The notes beneath the pieces were generated by a model, which was not told where the DNA came from, ran no database searches, and saw only the letters and a program-made list of their open reading frames with translations. The position numbers and the translations under genes are program-made. From Deltaproteobacteria bacterium (GTDB lineage: Bacteria; Desulfobacterota; Binatia; DP-6), in assembly GCA_005879585.1 (NCBI GenBank), contig VBKG01000162.1, positions 1-40,113 on the forward strand: a DNA stretch of 40,113 nucleotides. Direction: 5' to 3'. Positions 32,592 to 40,113 of this stretch are shown piece by piece; within the stretch, counting starts at the first letter, position 1, and each line of letters opens with the position of its first letter.

Positions 32592-33812
32592 CTACTCGAG
32601 CACGCCCGCCGCGCGCAGCCGGTCGAGCTCTGCGGCCTCGATCCCGAGCAGCTCGCGCAGCACGACGTCCGTGTCCGCGCCGAGACGCGGCGCGGGACGT
32701 TCGATCCGCGGCTCCATTGCCGAGAAGCGGATCGCGTGCGTCTCGACCGGATGGGTGCCGAGCACGTCGTGCTCGACCGTCCGGAAGTGGCGGCGGTGCG
32801 CGAGCTGCGGGTCGTCGTGCAGGTCGCCGAAATCCTCGACCGGCGCCGCGTCGAGCCCGGCCGCCTGCAGGTGGGCGGCGACGTCGGCGGCGGTGCGCGT
32901 CGCGGTCCATTCGGTGAGCCGCGCCTCGATCTCGTCCTCGTGCCGTCGGCGGCCGTCGACTGTGGCCAGCACGGGCTCGAGCGTCCACGCGGGGCGGCCG
33001 AGCGCGCCGGCGAGCCGCCGCCAATCCTCGTCGTCGTGCACGGCGATCGCGGCCCACCGGTCGCGGCCGTCCTCGTCGGCGCAGCGGAAGACGCCGTGCG
33101 GGACCGCGTGGCGCGAACGGTTTCCCATGCGCGTGAGGATCTCTCCGTTGGCCGTGTAGGTGAGCAGCGATTCGCTGAGACACACGATCCCCGCTTCCAC
33201 CTGCGCGAGGTCGATGTGCTGTCCGGCGCCGGTGCGCCGGCGGTGGAGGAGTGCCGCGGCGAGGAGCAGCGCGGCGAAGCGCGGCGAGAGCGAGTCGGTG
33301 ATCGTGCCGAACGGCCCGACCGGCTCGCGGTCGGGCCATCCCGTCAGGTGGTTGAAGCCCGCGAGCGCCGAGCCCTGCCCGCCGAAGCCGGGGTAGGCGC
33401 GGTCGGGCCCCGTCTGGCCGTTGAGGCACGTGCTGATCATCACCAGGTCGGGGCGCTCGCGGACGAGCGACTCGTAGTCGAGTCCCCACCGCGCCATCGC
33501 TCCCGGGGCGAAGTTCTCGGCGACGGCGTCGGCCGCGATGGCGAGCCGGCGCGCCAGCGCGACGCCTTCGGGGCGCGACAGGTCGAGGGCGATGGAGAGC
33601 TTGTTCGGGTTCAGCACCGCGAAGTGCGCCGAGCCGTCGACGCCGCCCGGCGTGGTCGGGGTCAGACGCAGGATGCGCAGGAAGTCCGGCCGCCGGCGCG
33701 ACTCGACGCGGATCACCGTCGCGCCGTGGTCGGCGAAGTAGCGGGTGGCGATCGGGCCGGCGGCACCGCCGCCGAACTCGAGGATGCGCATGCCCTCGAA
33801 GAGCGGCGTCAC
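32592..33812 (-). CDS. CaiB/BaiF family CoA-transferase
   Basis: 406 residues, class III CoA-transferase, which moves CoA between carboxylic acids through an aspartyl-anhydride intermediate. Seen are MRILEFGGGAAGPIATRYFA, GATVIRVESRRRPDFLR, LNPNKLSIALDLSRPEG, the transferase segment GQHIDLAQVEAGI with the expected catalytic Asp, and a typical C-terminal PAPRLGADTDVVLREL. Start GTG 33812 overlaps the upstream CoA-transferase stop as GTGA, so the two are coupled and may form a heteromer; a very long frame reading back to 34631 is only antisense shadow. Substrate unknown; the neighbours suggest catabolic acyl-CoAs. Confidence 0.92.
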   Translation of the reverse strand: MTPLFEGMRILEFGGGAAGPIATRYFADHGATVIRVESRRRPDFLRILRLTPTTPGGVDGSAHFAVLNPNKLSIALDLSRPEGVALARRLAIAADAVAENFAPGAMARWGLDYESLVRERPDLVMISTCLNGQTGPDRAYPGFGGQGSALAGFNHLTGWPDREPVGPFGTITDSLSPRFAALLLAAALLHRRRTGAGQHIDLAQVEAGIVCLSESLLTYTANGEILTRMGNRSRHAVPHGVFRCADEDGRDRWAAIAVHDDEDWRRLAGALGRPAWTLEPVLATVDGRRRHEDEIEARLTEWTATRTAADVAAHLQAAGLDAAPVEDFGDLHDDPQLAHRRHFRTVEHDVLGTHPVETHAIRFSAMEPRIERPAPRLGADTDVVLRELLGIEAAELDRLRAAGVLE

Positions 33813-35050
33813 ACGACCCCCTCGGCCCGCAGCCGTTCGACGTCCGCGGCGGCGAGCCCGTGCGCGTGCAGCACCTCGGCCGTGTGCTCGCCGAGGCGTG
33901 GCGCTGGCCTCCGGATGGCGACGCGCGCGCCGTGCGTGACGGCGAACGCGCCGGGGTAGCGAAGGGTACCGCGGCCGGGGTTCTCGACGTCGACGAAGAA
34001 GCCGCGGGCGGCGAGCTGCGGCGAGCCTGTGATCTCGCGCGGCGTGTTGACCGGCGCCAGCATGAGGCTCCGCTCGCACGCGGCCCGGTAGAGCTCGGCC
34101 GTGGTCTTCGTCGCGAAGAACGCGCCGAATTCCCGGGTGAGGAAGTCGACGTCCTCCTGCGTCAGCAGGTTGTGATTGTAGCTCTTCCAGTCGATGGCCT
34201 TGAGACGCGCCGACGCCATCCCGTGCTCGTCCATGTACGCCACCATGGCGATCAGGCCCGGCACGCGCGCCGGTCCGCCGCGGAGCGCGAACGACACGAA
34301 CCCGTCGCGACACGGCCAGATCTCGCGCTGGATCGTCCGGCCCGCGTGCATGAAGGCGCCGACGCGGCTGCCGCGCTGGCCGGTCATCCTGAACATCGCC
34401 GCGGTGCCGATGCTCGGCATCACCATCGCCGCCTGGAGCGAGACGTCGACGTGCTGGCCCTCGCCACTCTGGTCGCGCGCGAGCAGCGCGAAGAGCACGC
34501 CGACGGCAGCCTCGAGACCGCCGTGGTAGTACGAGACGGGCAGGGAGCAACGGACCGGGGCGCGGTCGGGGTCGCCCGTCGCATAGAGGTTGCCGCTCGT
34601 CGCGACGACGGTGAGGTCCGAGCCGCGCCATGCGGCGCGCGGGCCGGTCTGTCCGAACGGTGTGATCGAGCAGAGGATCGCACGGCGGTTCCGCGCGTGC
34701 AGCGTCTCCCAGCCGAGGCCGCGCGCCGCGAGGCTGCCGGGCGCCTCCGTCTCGAGGACGACGTCAGCCCGCTCGGCGAGTGCGAGGAACAGCTCGCGTC
34801 CGCGCGGCCGGTCGAGCGCGAGCGTCATGCCGCGCTTCGAGGTGTTGAGGGCGAGCCACAGGAGCGACCGCTCCGCGTCTACGACGCCACCCCAGAACGG
34901 CCCGCGCCGCCGCGCCCGATCGCCCTCGGGCGGCTCGACCTTCACGACGTCGGCGCCGAGATCCCCGAGAACCTTCCCCGCGAAGAACCCGGGCTCCGCA
35001 GCGAGGTCGAGGACGCGAATGCCGGACAGGTCTCCGTCGCTCTGCGTCAC
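33809..35050 (-). CDS. CaiB/BaiF family CoA-transferase
   Basis: 413 residues, second class III CoA-transferase: GIRVLDLAAEPGFFAGKVLG, GADVVKVEPPEGDRARRRGP, LNTSKRGMTLALDRPRGREL, SITPFGQTGPRAAW and GQHVDVSLQAAMVMPSIG with the catalytic Asp. In place of the short loop usual near residues 15-20 it has AAEPGFFAGK, a deviation from the PGPYA-type motif (AGPxA). GTG start at 35050 with no clear ribosome binding site. It overlaps the downstream CoA-transferase by 4 bases. The pair resembles heteromeric class III systems such as benzylsuccinate CoA-transferase, in which both subunits are homologous, but here both carry an Asp, so either may be active. Confidence 0.92.
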   Translation of the reverse strand: MTQSDGDLSGIRVLDLAAEPGFFAGKVLGDLGADVVKVEPPEGDRARRRGPFWGGVVDAERSLLWLALNTSKRGMTLALDRPRGRELFLALAERADVVLETEAPGSLAARGLGWETLHARNRRAILCSITPFGQTGPRAAWRGSDLTVVATSGNLYATGDPDRAPVRCSLPVSYYHGGLEAAVGVLFALLARDQSGEGQHVDVSLQAAMVMPSIGTAAMFRMTGQRGSRVGAFMHAGRTIQREIWPCRDGFVSFALRGGPARVPGLIAMVAYMDEHGMASARLKAIDWKSYNHNLLTQEDVDFLTREFGAFFATKTTAELYRAACERSLMLAPVNTPREITGSPQLAARGFFVDVENPGRGTLRYPGAFAVTHGARVAIRRPAPRLGEHTAEVLHAHGLAAADVERLRAEGVV

Positions 35051-35133
35051 GGGCCCGTGTCCTAGCAGACTGACCGGCCGGGGTGAACGAGCAGCTGGCC
35101 GCCGCTCGGCGCGCGACCTGAGCGTTGGCGCAA

Positions 35134-35263
35134 GCGGCAGGGGCGCCGCCGACGGAGCGACCCGCAGCCGTTAGCGCGCGCCGCGCGGGCGCGTGGGACG
35201 TCGCAACCTCGCCGGCGCGCTTACGGCGAGGACCCGGAGCGGAGTCGGCGGCGCCCCTGCCGC
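35134..35263. repeat. 130-bp inverted-repeat element, copy 2
   Basis: Perfect 20-base arms at 35134-35153 and 35244-35263 (GCGGCAGGGGCGCCGCCGAC and its complement). It has the same length as the element at 30525-30654 and shares the interior motifs GCGACCCGCAGC and GCGAGGACCCGGAG, as well as the CCGCCCCCCG flank after the right arm. It sits in the divergent gap between the CoA-transferase operon and the LLM gene. The remainder of this 314-base gap shows no gene. Confidence 0.85.
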
Positions 35264-35364
35264 CCCCCGACGCGCCGCTCTGGGGGAACGTCTCGCCGCG
35301 CGTCGTACGGCAGTCGAGGTGACCATCTTTCGCCGCGCAACCCCGATGCGCTAAGACGCCGGCC

Positions 35365-36291
35365 ATGAAGATCGGCATCGGCATCGGAGACATCGCGGGC
35401 GCACCGGCGGACGTCGACGGCCTCGTCGCCCAGGCGAAGCGCGCGGAGGCCGACGGTTTTGCGAGCGGCTGGTTCGCCAACATCTTCGGCATGGACGCGA
35501 TCCTCGCGGCGGCGCTCTGCGCGCGGGAGACCGCCCGCATCGAGCTCGGCACCGCCGTCGTGCCGACGTATCCCCGCCATCCGGTCGCGATGGCGCAGCA
35601 GGCGCTGTCCGCGCAGGCGGTGGCGCGGGGTCGCTTCGCGCTCGGCATCGGCCTCTCGCACCAGGTCGTGATCGAGGGGATGTTCGGCTTCTCGTTCGCC
35701 AAGCCCTACAGCCACATGAAGGAGTACCTCGCGGTGCTCGGCCCGCTCATCCGGACGGGCAGCGTGAGCCACGCAGGCGAGGAGTACCGGGTGAACGCGC
35801 AGATCGCAGTCCCCGGCGCGACGCCGTGCCCCATCCTCGTCGCCGCGCTCGCGCCGAGGATGCTGGCGCTCACGGGGCGCGAGGCGGACGGGACGATCAC
35901 GTGGATGACCGGGCTCCGGACGATCCGCGAGCACACCGTCCCGCGCATCCGCGAGGCCGCAGCCGCGGCCGGCCGGCCCGCGCCGCGCGTCGTGGTCGGG
36001 CTGCCCGTCGCCGTGACGCGCGAGGTGGCGGCGGCCCGCACGTCGGCGGCGCACGGCTTCCAGATCTACGGCGCGCTGCCCTCCTACCGGCGGATGCTCG
36101 ATCTCGAGGGGGTCGAGGGGCCGGGCGACGTGGCGATCGTCGGCGACGAGAGCGCCGTCGGGGAGCAGCTCGAGCGTCTGGCCGAGGCGGGCGCCACCGA
36201 CTTCCTCGGCATCCCGTTCCGCGTCGACGGCGATGCGGATGCGCCGGCCCGCACGCGCGCGCTGCTCGCCCGGCGCGCGGCGAGGTCCTGA
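35365..36291 (+). CDS. LLM class oxidoreductase, probably F420-dependent
   Basis: 308 residues, TIM-barrel luciferase-like monooxygenase/reductase fold, N-terminus MKIGIGIGDIAGAPADVDGL, ARETARIELGTAVVPTYPRH and RFALGIGLSHQVVIEGMFG. It most resembles the subgroup using coenzyme F420 (TIGR03564 type); FMN cannot be excluded from sequence alone. Substrates are typically hydrophobic ketones, hydroxyls or lactones. ATG 35365. The stop (36289-36291) is followed 5 bases later by a large inverted-repeat element that separates it from a second LLM gene on the same strand. Confidence 0.88.
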   Translation: MKIGIGIGDIAGAPADVDGLVAQAKRAEADGFASGWFANIFGMDAILAAALCARETARIELGTAVVPTYPRHPVAMAQQALSAQAVARGRFALGIGLSHQVVIEGMFGFSFAKPYSHMKEYLAVLGPLIRTGSVSHAGEEYRVNAQIAVPGATPCPILVAALAPRMLALTGREADGTITWMTGLRTIREHTVPRIREAAAAAGRPAPRVVVGLPVAVTREVAAARTSAAHGFQIYGALPSYRRMLDLEGVEGPGDVAIVGDESAVGEQLERLAEAGATDFLGIPFRVDGDADAPARTRALLARRAARS

Positions 36292-36296
36292 AGCCT

Positions 36297-36593
36297 AGGA
36301 GCGCGACCCAAGACATCTTGGGTCGCGGAGCGGAGGCGAGAGTGTTGCGCCTTCGTCACGCCCGACCGCCGTGCCGCGGCTGGCAAAGCCAGCGCGGCAG
36401 AACAGGCACGCGCCGTCGCAAGGTCTCGCGGGGCTCGTTGATCCGTTCGCAACTGGGCTTGTTCGCGGCTGCGAACCGCGCGTGTTCGTTTGCCGCGCTG
36501 GCTTTGCCAGCCGCGGCAGGTCGGTCGGGCGTGATGCGGACGGAGCACGCCCGCGTCCGGTTCGCGACCCAAGATGTCTTGGGTCGCGCTCCT
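36297..36593. repeat. 297-bp nested inverted-repeat element (MITE- or REP-like)
   Basis: Outer arms 36297-36326 and 36564-36593 are perfect 30-base inverted repeats. Each contains a 24-base palindrome (36303-36326 and 36564-36587) with 11-bp stems and a 2-base centre, CA on the left and TG on the right. Inner arms 36356-36399 and 36491-36534 form a 44-base inverted repeat with two mismatches, each carrying a GCTGGC-AAA-GCCAGC hairpin (or its complement). The arms look related from the ends to about 36418 and from 36475. No transposase gene is inside; the frames here show only repeat translations. Confidence 0.9.
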
Positions 36594-36601
36594 GCCGAGC
36601 G

Positions 36602-36742
36602 TCACGGACCCGCGAGCGGGCGGTAGTAGTGCACCGCCGAGCGGCCCGTCTCGCGTAACGCATTTCCGACGAACGCGCCGTACCACTGGCCGTTGCCGAC
36701 GAGACATGTGTGCCACGCGGTGCACGACGTCCGCCGCTCCAC
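36602..36742 (-). CDS. possible 46-residue protein upstream of the second LLM gene
   Basis: Starting GTG 36742 with a weak GGAAG 9 bases upstream, this minus-strand frame reads 46 residues of unusually coding-like composition: TSCTAWHTCLVGNGQWYGAF, then VGNALRETGRSAVHYYRPLA. It has two cysteines in a CTAWHTC spacing, three aromatic clusters and no arginine/alanine bias, unlike the noise frames around it. A TGA closes the same frame about 42 bases upstream, so it cannot extend. It lies between the inverted-repeat element and the LLM start, on the opposite strand. No family recognised; it may also be the tail of a gene cut off by the LLM gene. Confidence 0.45.
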   Translation of the reverse strand: MERRTSCTAWHTCLVGNGQWYGAFVGNALRETGRSAVHYYRPLAGP

Positions 36743-36780
36743 TTGACATGGCTTCCGCGTAAATCGAGAGATGCGACGTC

Positions 36781-38025
36781 ATGAGATTCGGCATCTTCTA
36801 CGAGCACCAGATTCCCCGTCCCTGGGAGAACGGCGACGAGCATCGGCTCTACAAGGAGGCGCTCGCCCAGGTGGAGCTCGCCGACCGCCTCGGCATCGAC
36901 TTCGCGTGGGAGGTCGAGCACCACTTCCTCGAGGAGTACTCGCACTCCTCCGCGCCGGAGGTTTTCCTCGCCGCGGCGAGCCAGCGTACGCGGCGCATCC
37001 GGCTTGCCCACGGGATCACGCTCATGCCGCCCAACTACAATGCCCCGGCGCGGGTCGCCGAGCGCATCGCGACGCTCGACCTCGTGAGCGACGGCCGCGT
37101 GGAATGGGGGACAGGCGAATCGTCCTCGCGGATCGAGCTCGAGGGCTTCGGCATCGACTACATGGCGAAGCGGGAGATGTGGGAGGAGGCGGTCCGCGAG
37201 ACCGCGAAGATGATGTGCATGGAGCCGTATCCCGGCTACCAGGGGAAGTACTTCTCCATGCCGGTACGGAACGTCGTCCCGAAGCCGGTCCAGAAGCCGC
37301 ATCCCCCGCTCTGGGTCGCCTGCTCGAACCGCGACACCATCAAGCTCGCGGCGCGGCTCGGGATGGGGGCGCTCACCTTCGCCTTCGTCGACCCGGCGGA
37401 TGCCCGGTACTGGGTCGACGAGTACTACGACACCTTCAAGCGCGAATGCACGCCGATCGGCCGCGCCGTCAACCCGAACATCGCGATGGTGACCGGCTTC
37501 ATGTGCCACGAGAACCCCGAGGTGGCGGTCGCGCAGGGGCTCGAAGGCTTCAAGTTCTTCGGCTTCGCGCTCGCCCACTACTACATCACCGGCACGCACG
37601 TACCGGGTCGGCTGAGCGTGTGGGACGAGTTCAAGAAATCGACGCCGTTCCCGATGATGCCGACGGGCGGCATCGGCAGCCCCGATCAGGTGCGCGAGAA
37701 CCTCGTGCGCTTCGAGGAGGTCGGGGTCGACCAGGTGATCTTCATCCAGCAGGGCGGCAACAATCGGCACGAGCACATCTGCGAGTCGCTCGAGCTCTTC
37801 GCGGCGCGCGTGCTCCCCGGCTTCGCGGAGCGCCACGAGGCGCGCGAGCGCCGGAAGGCAGAGGCGCTGGCGCCGTACGTCGCGCGGGCCCTCGGTCGCA
37901 TGCCGCCGCTCGCGCCCCTGGCGGAGGTGCCGGCCGTCGAGTCCTATCCGGTATTGATGCAGCGGCTCGGCGTCGACATCTCCCAGATCGGCTCGGCGCG
38001 GCCGGTGGGCCGGCCGCGGGATTGA
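36781..38025 (+). CDS. LLM class flavin-dependent oxidoreductase
   Basis: 414 residues, luciferase-like monooxygenase family: MRFGIFYEHQIPRPW, LGIDFAWEVEHHFLEEYSHS (equivalent to the W-x-E-H-H motif of luciferase alpha subunits), IRLAHGITLMPPNYNAPARV, RVEWGTGESSSRIELEGFG and PPLWVACSNRDTIKLAARLG. It uses reduced FMN, or F420 in some subgroups, and oxygen to oxidise an aldehyde, ketone, alkane or organosulfur compound; which one is unknown. It is longer than the 300-350 residue average because of a C-terminal extension (about 365-414). ATG 36781. No flavin reductase is adjacent. Confidence 0.9.
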   Translation: MRFGIFYEHQIPRPWENGDEHRLYKEALAQVELADRLGIDFAWEVEHHFLEEYSHSSAPEVFLAAASQRTRRIRLAHGITLMPPNYNAPARVAERIATLDLVSDGRVEWGTGESSSRIELEGFGIDYMAKREMWEEAVRETAKMMCMEPYPGYQGKYFSMPVRNVVPKPVQKPHPPLWVACSNRDTIKLAARLGMGALTFAFVDPADARYWVDEYYDTFKRECTPIGRAVNPNIAMVTGFMCHENPEVAVAQGLEGFKFFGFALAHYYITGTHVPGRLSVWDEFKKSTPFPMMPTGGIGSPDQVRENLVRFEEVGVDQVIFIQQGGNNRHEHICESLELFAARVLPGFAERHEARERRKAEALAPYVARALGRMPPLAPLAEVPAVESYPVLMQRLGVDISQIGSARPVGRPRD

Positions 38026-38039
38026 GTTGGCCCGTCGGC

Positions 38040-40113
38040 TCAGGCTGGCGGCGGGCCGAGCGCGCGGTCCATCGTCGAGCGCAGGTCGGTCACCGAGAAG
38101 GGCTTCCGGAGAAAGGCCGCGGCGCCGGCGTCTGCGAGCCGGCCGCTCGCCACTTCCTCGCTGTAGCCGCTCATGAGGATCACCCGCGCGTCGGACCGGA
38201 TCGTCCGGATCTCGCGGCACGCACCTTCGCCGCTGAGGCGCGGGAGCGTCAGGTCGATCAGCACCGCGTCGATCACGGGGGCGTGGGCGCGGAACACCTC
38301 CACGCCTTCGTGGCCGTCGCCGGCGACCAGTACGCTGCACCCGAGCCTTTCGAGCATGTGCATCGTGACCGCGCGCACGTCTTCCTCGTCGTCGACGAGG
38401 AGGACGGTCCGCGTGCTCGGCTCCGCCGGCGGCCGGACGTCGCTCGGCGGCTGCTCGGCGCACGGCAGGAAGATGCGGAAGGTCGTGCCCCGTCCGGGCT
38501 CGCTCTGCACCGAGAGCCCGCCCCGATGTCCGCGCACGATGCCGAGCACCGTCGCCAGGCCGAGACCGCGCCCGGCGAACTTGGTCGAGAAGAACGGGTC
38601 GAAGATCTTTCCCATGCTGGCCGGGTCGATGCCGCCGCCGCTGTCGGCCACCTCGAGGCACACGTGCGGTCCGGCGGACACCTGCGAGCCGCGGTGCATC
38701 CGCCTGATCCCGGTCTCGTCGAGCTGCACGGCGGCGGTCCGCACCGTGATCGTGCCGGCGTCGCCGACGGCCTCGGCCGCGTTGATGACAAGGTTCATCA
38801 GCACCTGCCGGACCTGGCTCGGGTCGCCCGACGCCTCGGGCAGGCGTTCGGCGAGCTCCGGACGGACGACGACCCCCACCGGGATCGACACGTTCAGGAG
38901 CTCGATCGTGTCCTCGACGGCGGCATTCACGTCCACCCCCTGAAGCGAAACGGGCTCCTTCCCGGCGTAGGCGAGCATCTGGCGCGTCAGCTCCGATCCG
39001 CGGCGCGCCGCGGCCTCTATCCTCCGGAGGCTCTCCCGCACGGGTGAGTCGTCCGGCAGCTCTGCAGCGGCGAGCGACGCATTGCCGAGGACGTTCACCA
39101 GCAGGTTGTTGAAATCGTGGGCGACGCCGCCCGCGAGCACCCCGAGGCTCTCGAGACGCTTGGCTTCGAGCAGCTTGCGCTCGAGGGCGAGCCGGGCGGT
39201 CTCGGCCCGCTCGCGCTCGGTCACATCAGTGGCTATGCCGATCACGCCGCTCGGCGTCCCGTCCGCGTCGAGCATGGGATTCAGACGGCACTCGTAGATC
39301 ATGTCGCCGGACACGCCGAGCCAGGTGAGCTTCTCGCCGGCGAGCGCACGCCTGAAGTAGCCGGCGGCCCGCTCCGCATCGCTCACGAAGGCGGCCAGCA
39401 CCTCGGCGAAGTGCCGCCCCACGACCTGGCCTGGTTTGAGACCGAGTCGGGCGAGGCCGCGTCCCTCGGAGACGGTGCAGACGCCGGCCCGATCGAGCGT
39501 GAAGAGCACGACCGGCGCGCCGGTGATGACCGTCCGTAGACGCGCCTCGCTCGCGGCGAGCGCCTCTTCCATGCGCTTCCGCTCGGTGATGTCCTGGGCG
39601 CAGACGATCGCCCCGCCATCACCGATCGGGCTCACGTTGGAGACGAATACGCGCTCGGCGCCCTCGCGCGTGACCATGCGCGCCTCGACGCCGTGCACGG
39701 ACTCGCCCTTGAGTGCACGCCGGATGCCCGCGCCGACCATGTCGCGCCATGACGCCGGGACGCAGAGCCGGAGGTAGTCCTGACCGATCGCCTCTCCCGT
39801 CGGCCACCCGAGCACGCGCACCGCCTCGCGATTGAACTCCATGATGCGCCCGTCGCGAGCGAGGACGACGATGACGCTGCCGGCGATCTCGACGAGCGAT
39901 CGGTAGCGCTCGGCGCTGGCGTGCGCCTCGCCGTGGGTGGCCGCGAGCGTCCAGCGGTGGCCGAAGTCGCGCTGGCGCCAGCGCTCGCGCAGCGCGGTCA
40001 TGATGACCGCGACGGCGCTCGACGCCATGAAGACGAGCAGGTTGGCGGCGAAATGCGGGTCGTCAAGCGTATGCGTCCATGCCGACGCGGCCACGTAGTC
40101 GCCGAGCACCGCG
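38040..40113 (-). CDS. PAS-domain hybrid histidine kinase with receiver, 5' truncated by window edge
   Basis: At least 690 residues; the 5' end is beyond the window because the frame is open at 40113. In order: a membrane segment (about 22-40 of the visible part, LLVFMASSAVAVIMTAL), PAS domain 1 (RYRSLVEIAGSVIVVLARDG) ending CAQDITERKRMEEAL, PAS domain 2 (ARLRTVITGAPVVLFTLDRA) ending IATDVTERERAE, HisKA with phosphorylated His in GVAHDFNNLLVN, HATPase (NLVINAAEAV, DSGGGID, GRGLGLATV), then a receiver with acidic pocket LLVDDEEDV, phospho-acceptor Asp in VLIDLTLPRLSG and Lys in LRKPFS. No output domain and no cognate regulator are visible downstream. A GTG at 40109 may be internal. Confidence 0.95.
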   Translation of the reverse strand, partial: AVLGDYVAASAWTHTLDDPHFAANLLVFMASSAVAVIMTALRERWRQRDFGHRWTLAATHGEAHASAERYRSLVEIAGSVIVVLARDGRIMEFNREAVRVLGWPTGEAIGQDYLRLCVPASWRDMVGAGIRRALKGESVHGVEARMVTREGAERVFVSNVSPIGDGGAIVCAQDITERKRMEEALAASEARLRTVITGAPVVLFTLDRAGVCTVSEGRGLARLGLKPGQVVGRHFAEVLAAFVSDAERAAGYFRRALAGEKLTWLGVSGDMIYECRLNPMLDADGTPSGVIGIATDVTERERAETARLALERKLLEAKRLESLGVLAGGVAHDFNNLLVNVLGNASLAAAELPDDSPVRESLRRIEAAARRGSELTRQMLAYAGKEPVSLQGVDVNAAVEDTIELLNVSIPVGVVVRPELAERLPEASGDPSQVRQVLMNLVINAAEAVGDAGTITVRTAAVQLDETGIRRMHRGSQVSAGPHVCLEVADSGGGIDPASMGKIFDPFFSTKFAGRGLGLATVLGIVRGHRGGLSVQSEPGRGTTFRIFLPCAEQPPSDVRPPAEPSTRTVLLVDDEEDVRAVTMHMLERLGCSVLVAGDGHEGVEVFRAHAPVIDAVLIDLTLPRLSGEGACREIRTIRSDARVILMSGYSEEVASGRLADAGAAAFLRKPFSVTDLRSTMDRALGPPPA

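Noticed and set aside
36743-36748. TTGACA as -35 box of a promoter for the second LLM gene
   Set aside because: It matches the consensus perfectly but no acceptable -10 hexamer lies 15-19 bases downstream; the nearest (GTAAAT) is only 10 bases away.

Overview
This window is very GC-rich chromosomal DNA (roughly 70% by eye). It has tight gene packing, many GTG/TTG starts, 4-bp overlaps and the long spurious antisense frames typical of such genomes. The gene content is a proC-yggT-yggU-fmdB block, a paired acyl-CoA dehydrogenase set, CaiB/BaiF CoA-transferases, luciferase-like (LLM) oxidoreductases, an APH/DUF6285 pair and a phasin. That suggests an uncultivated, aerobic, lipid- or organic-acid-degrading bacterium from a deltaproteobacteria-like lineage (Binatota, Myxococcota or Methylomirabilota-type). 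This placement is inference; no rRNA or marker gene fixes it. There is no prophage, integrase, transposase or CRISPR array.

Layout. 1-5152 (+): 3' part of proC, yggT, a DUF167 gene, an FmdB zinc ribbon gene and a coupled hydantoinase/oxoprolinase pair (hyuA/hyuB). 5156-6076 (-): a phasin-like protein and a small secreted protein. 6167-6240 (+): tRNA-Val(CAC), followed by a 105-bp tandem repeat array. 6606-10526 (-): a three-gene sugar-phosphate operon made of an LsrF-type aldolase/thiolase, a ribulose-phosphate 3-epimerase homologue and an aldolase-dehydrogenase fusion. 10655-11332 (+): an orphan LolD/MacB-type ATPase. 11336-13933 (-): a small hypothetical gene and two acyl-CoA dehydrogenase subunits. 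14036-18940 (+): PBP1B-like enzyme, helix-hairpin-helix protein, NhaD-like antiporter, an unknown protein and a small AT-hook protein. 18945-21337 (-): ClC channel with CBS and RCK_C domains, and an NTF2-like protein. 21502-22891 (+): APH-type phosphotransferase and DUF6285. 22892-23159 (-): remnant of a glycosyltransferase. 23256-30478 (+): DUF72, DUF2760, Hsp70/DUF3731, a membrane glycosyltransferase whose frame lacks a nearby stop, and an ABC-F protein. 30664-32588: a hypothetical gene (-) and a secreted Cys-rich protein (+). 32592-35050 (-): two overlapping CoA-transferases. 35365-38025 (+): two LLM oxidoreductases. 38040 to the right edge (-): a PAS-PAS hybrid histidine kinase, 5' partial.

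How the parts may work together. The acyl-CoA dehydrogenase pair, CoA-transferases, LLM enzymes and APH/DUF6285 pair fit degradation of fatty-acid-, steroid- or terpenoid-like CoA esters, with the phasin fitting polyhydroxyalkanoate storage. The lsrF-rpe-aldolase/SDR operon looks like a dedicated phosphorylated-sugar or diketone route whose substrate is not evident. PBP1B and the antiporter serve the envelope and ion balance.

The least explained material is non-coding. It comprises a 297-bp nested inverted repeat (36297-36593), two 130-bp inverted-repeat elements of one family (30525-30654, 35134-35263), a GC hairpin cluster (9437-9615) and the 105-bp array (6256-6608). Coding oddities are a CTG-only start for hyuA, the stop-less glycosyltransferase frame, the glycosyltransferase remnant, an AT-hook miniprotein with a near-perfect ribosome binding site, and a possible 46-residue gene antisense to the LLM leader.
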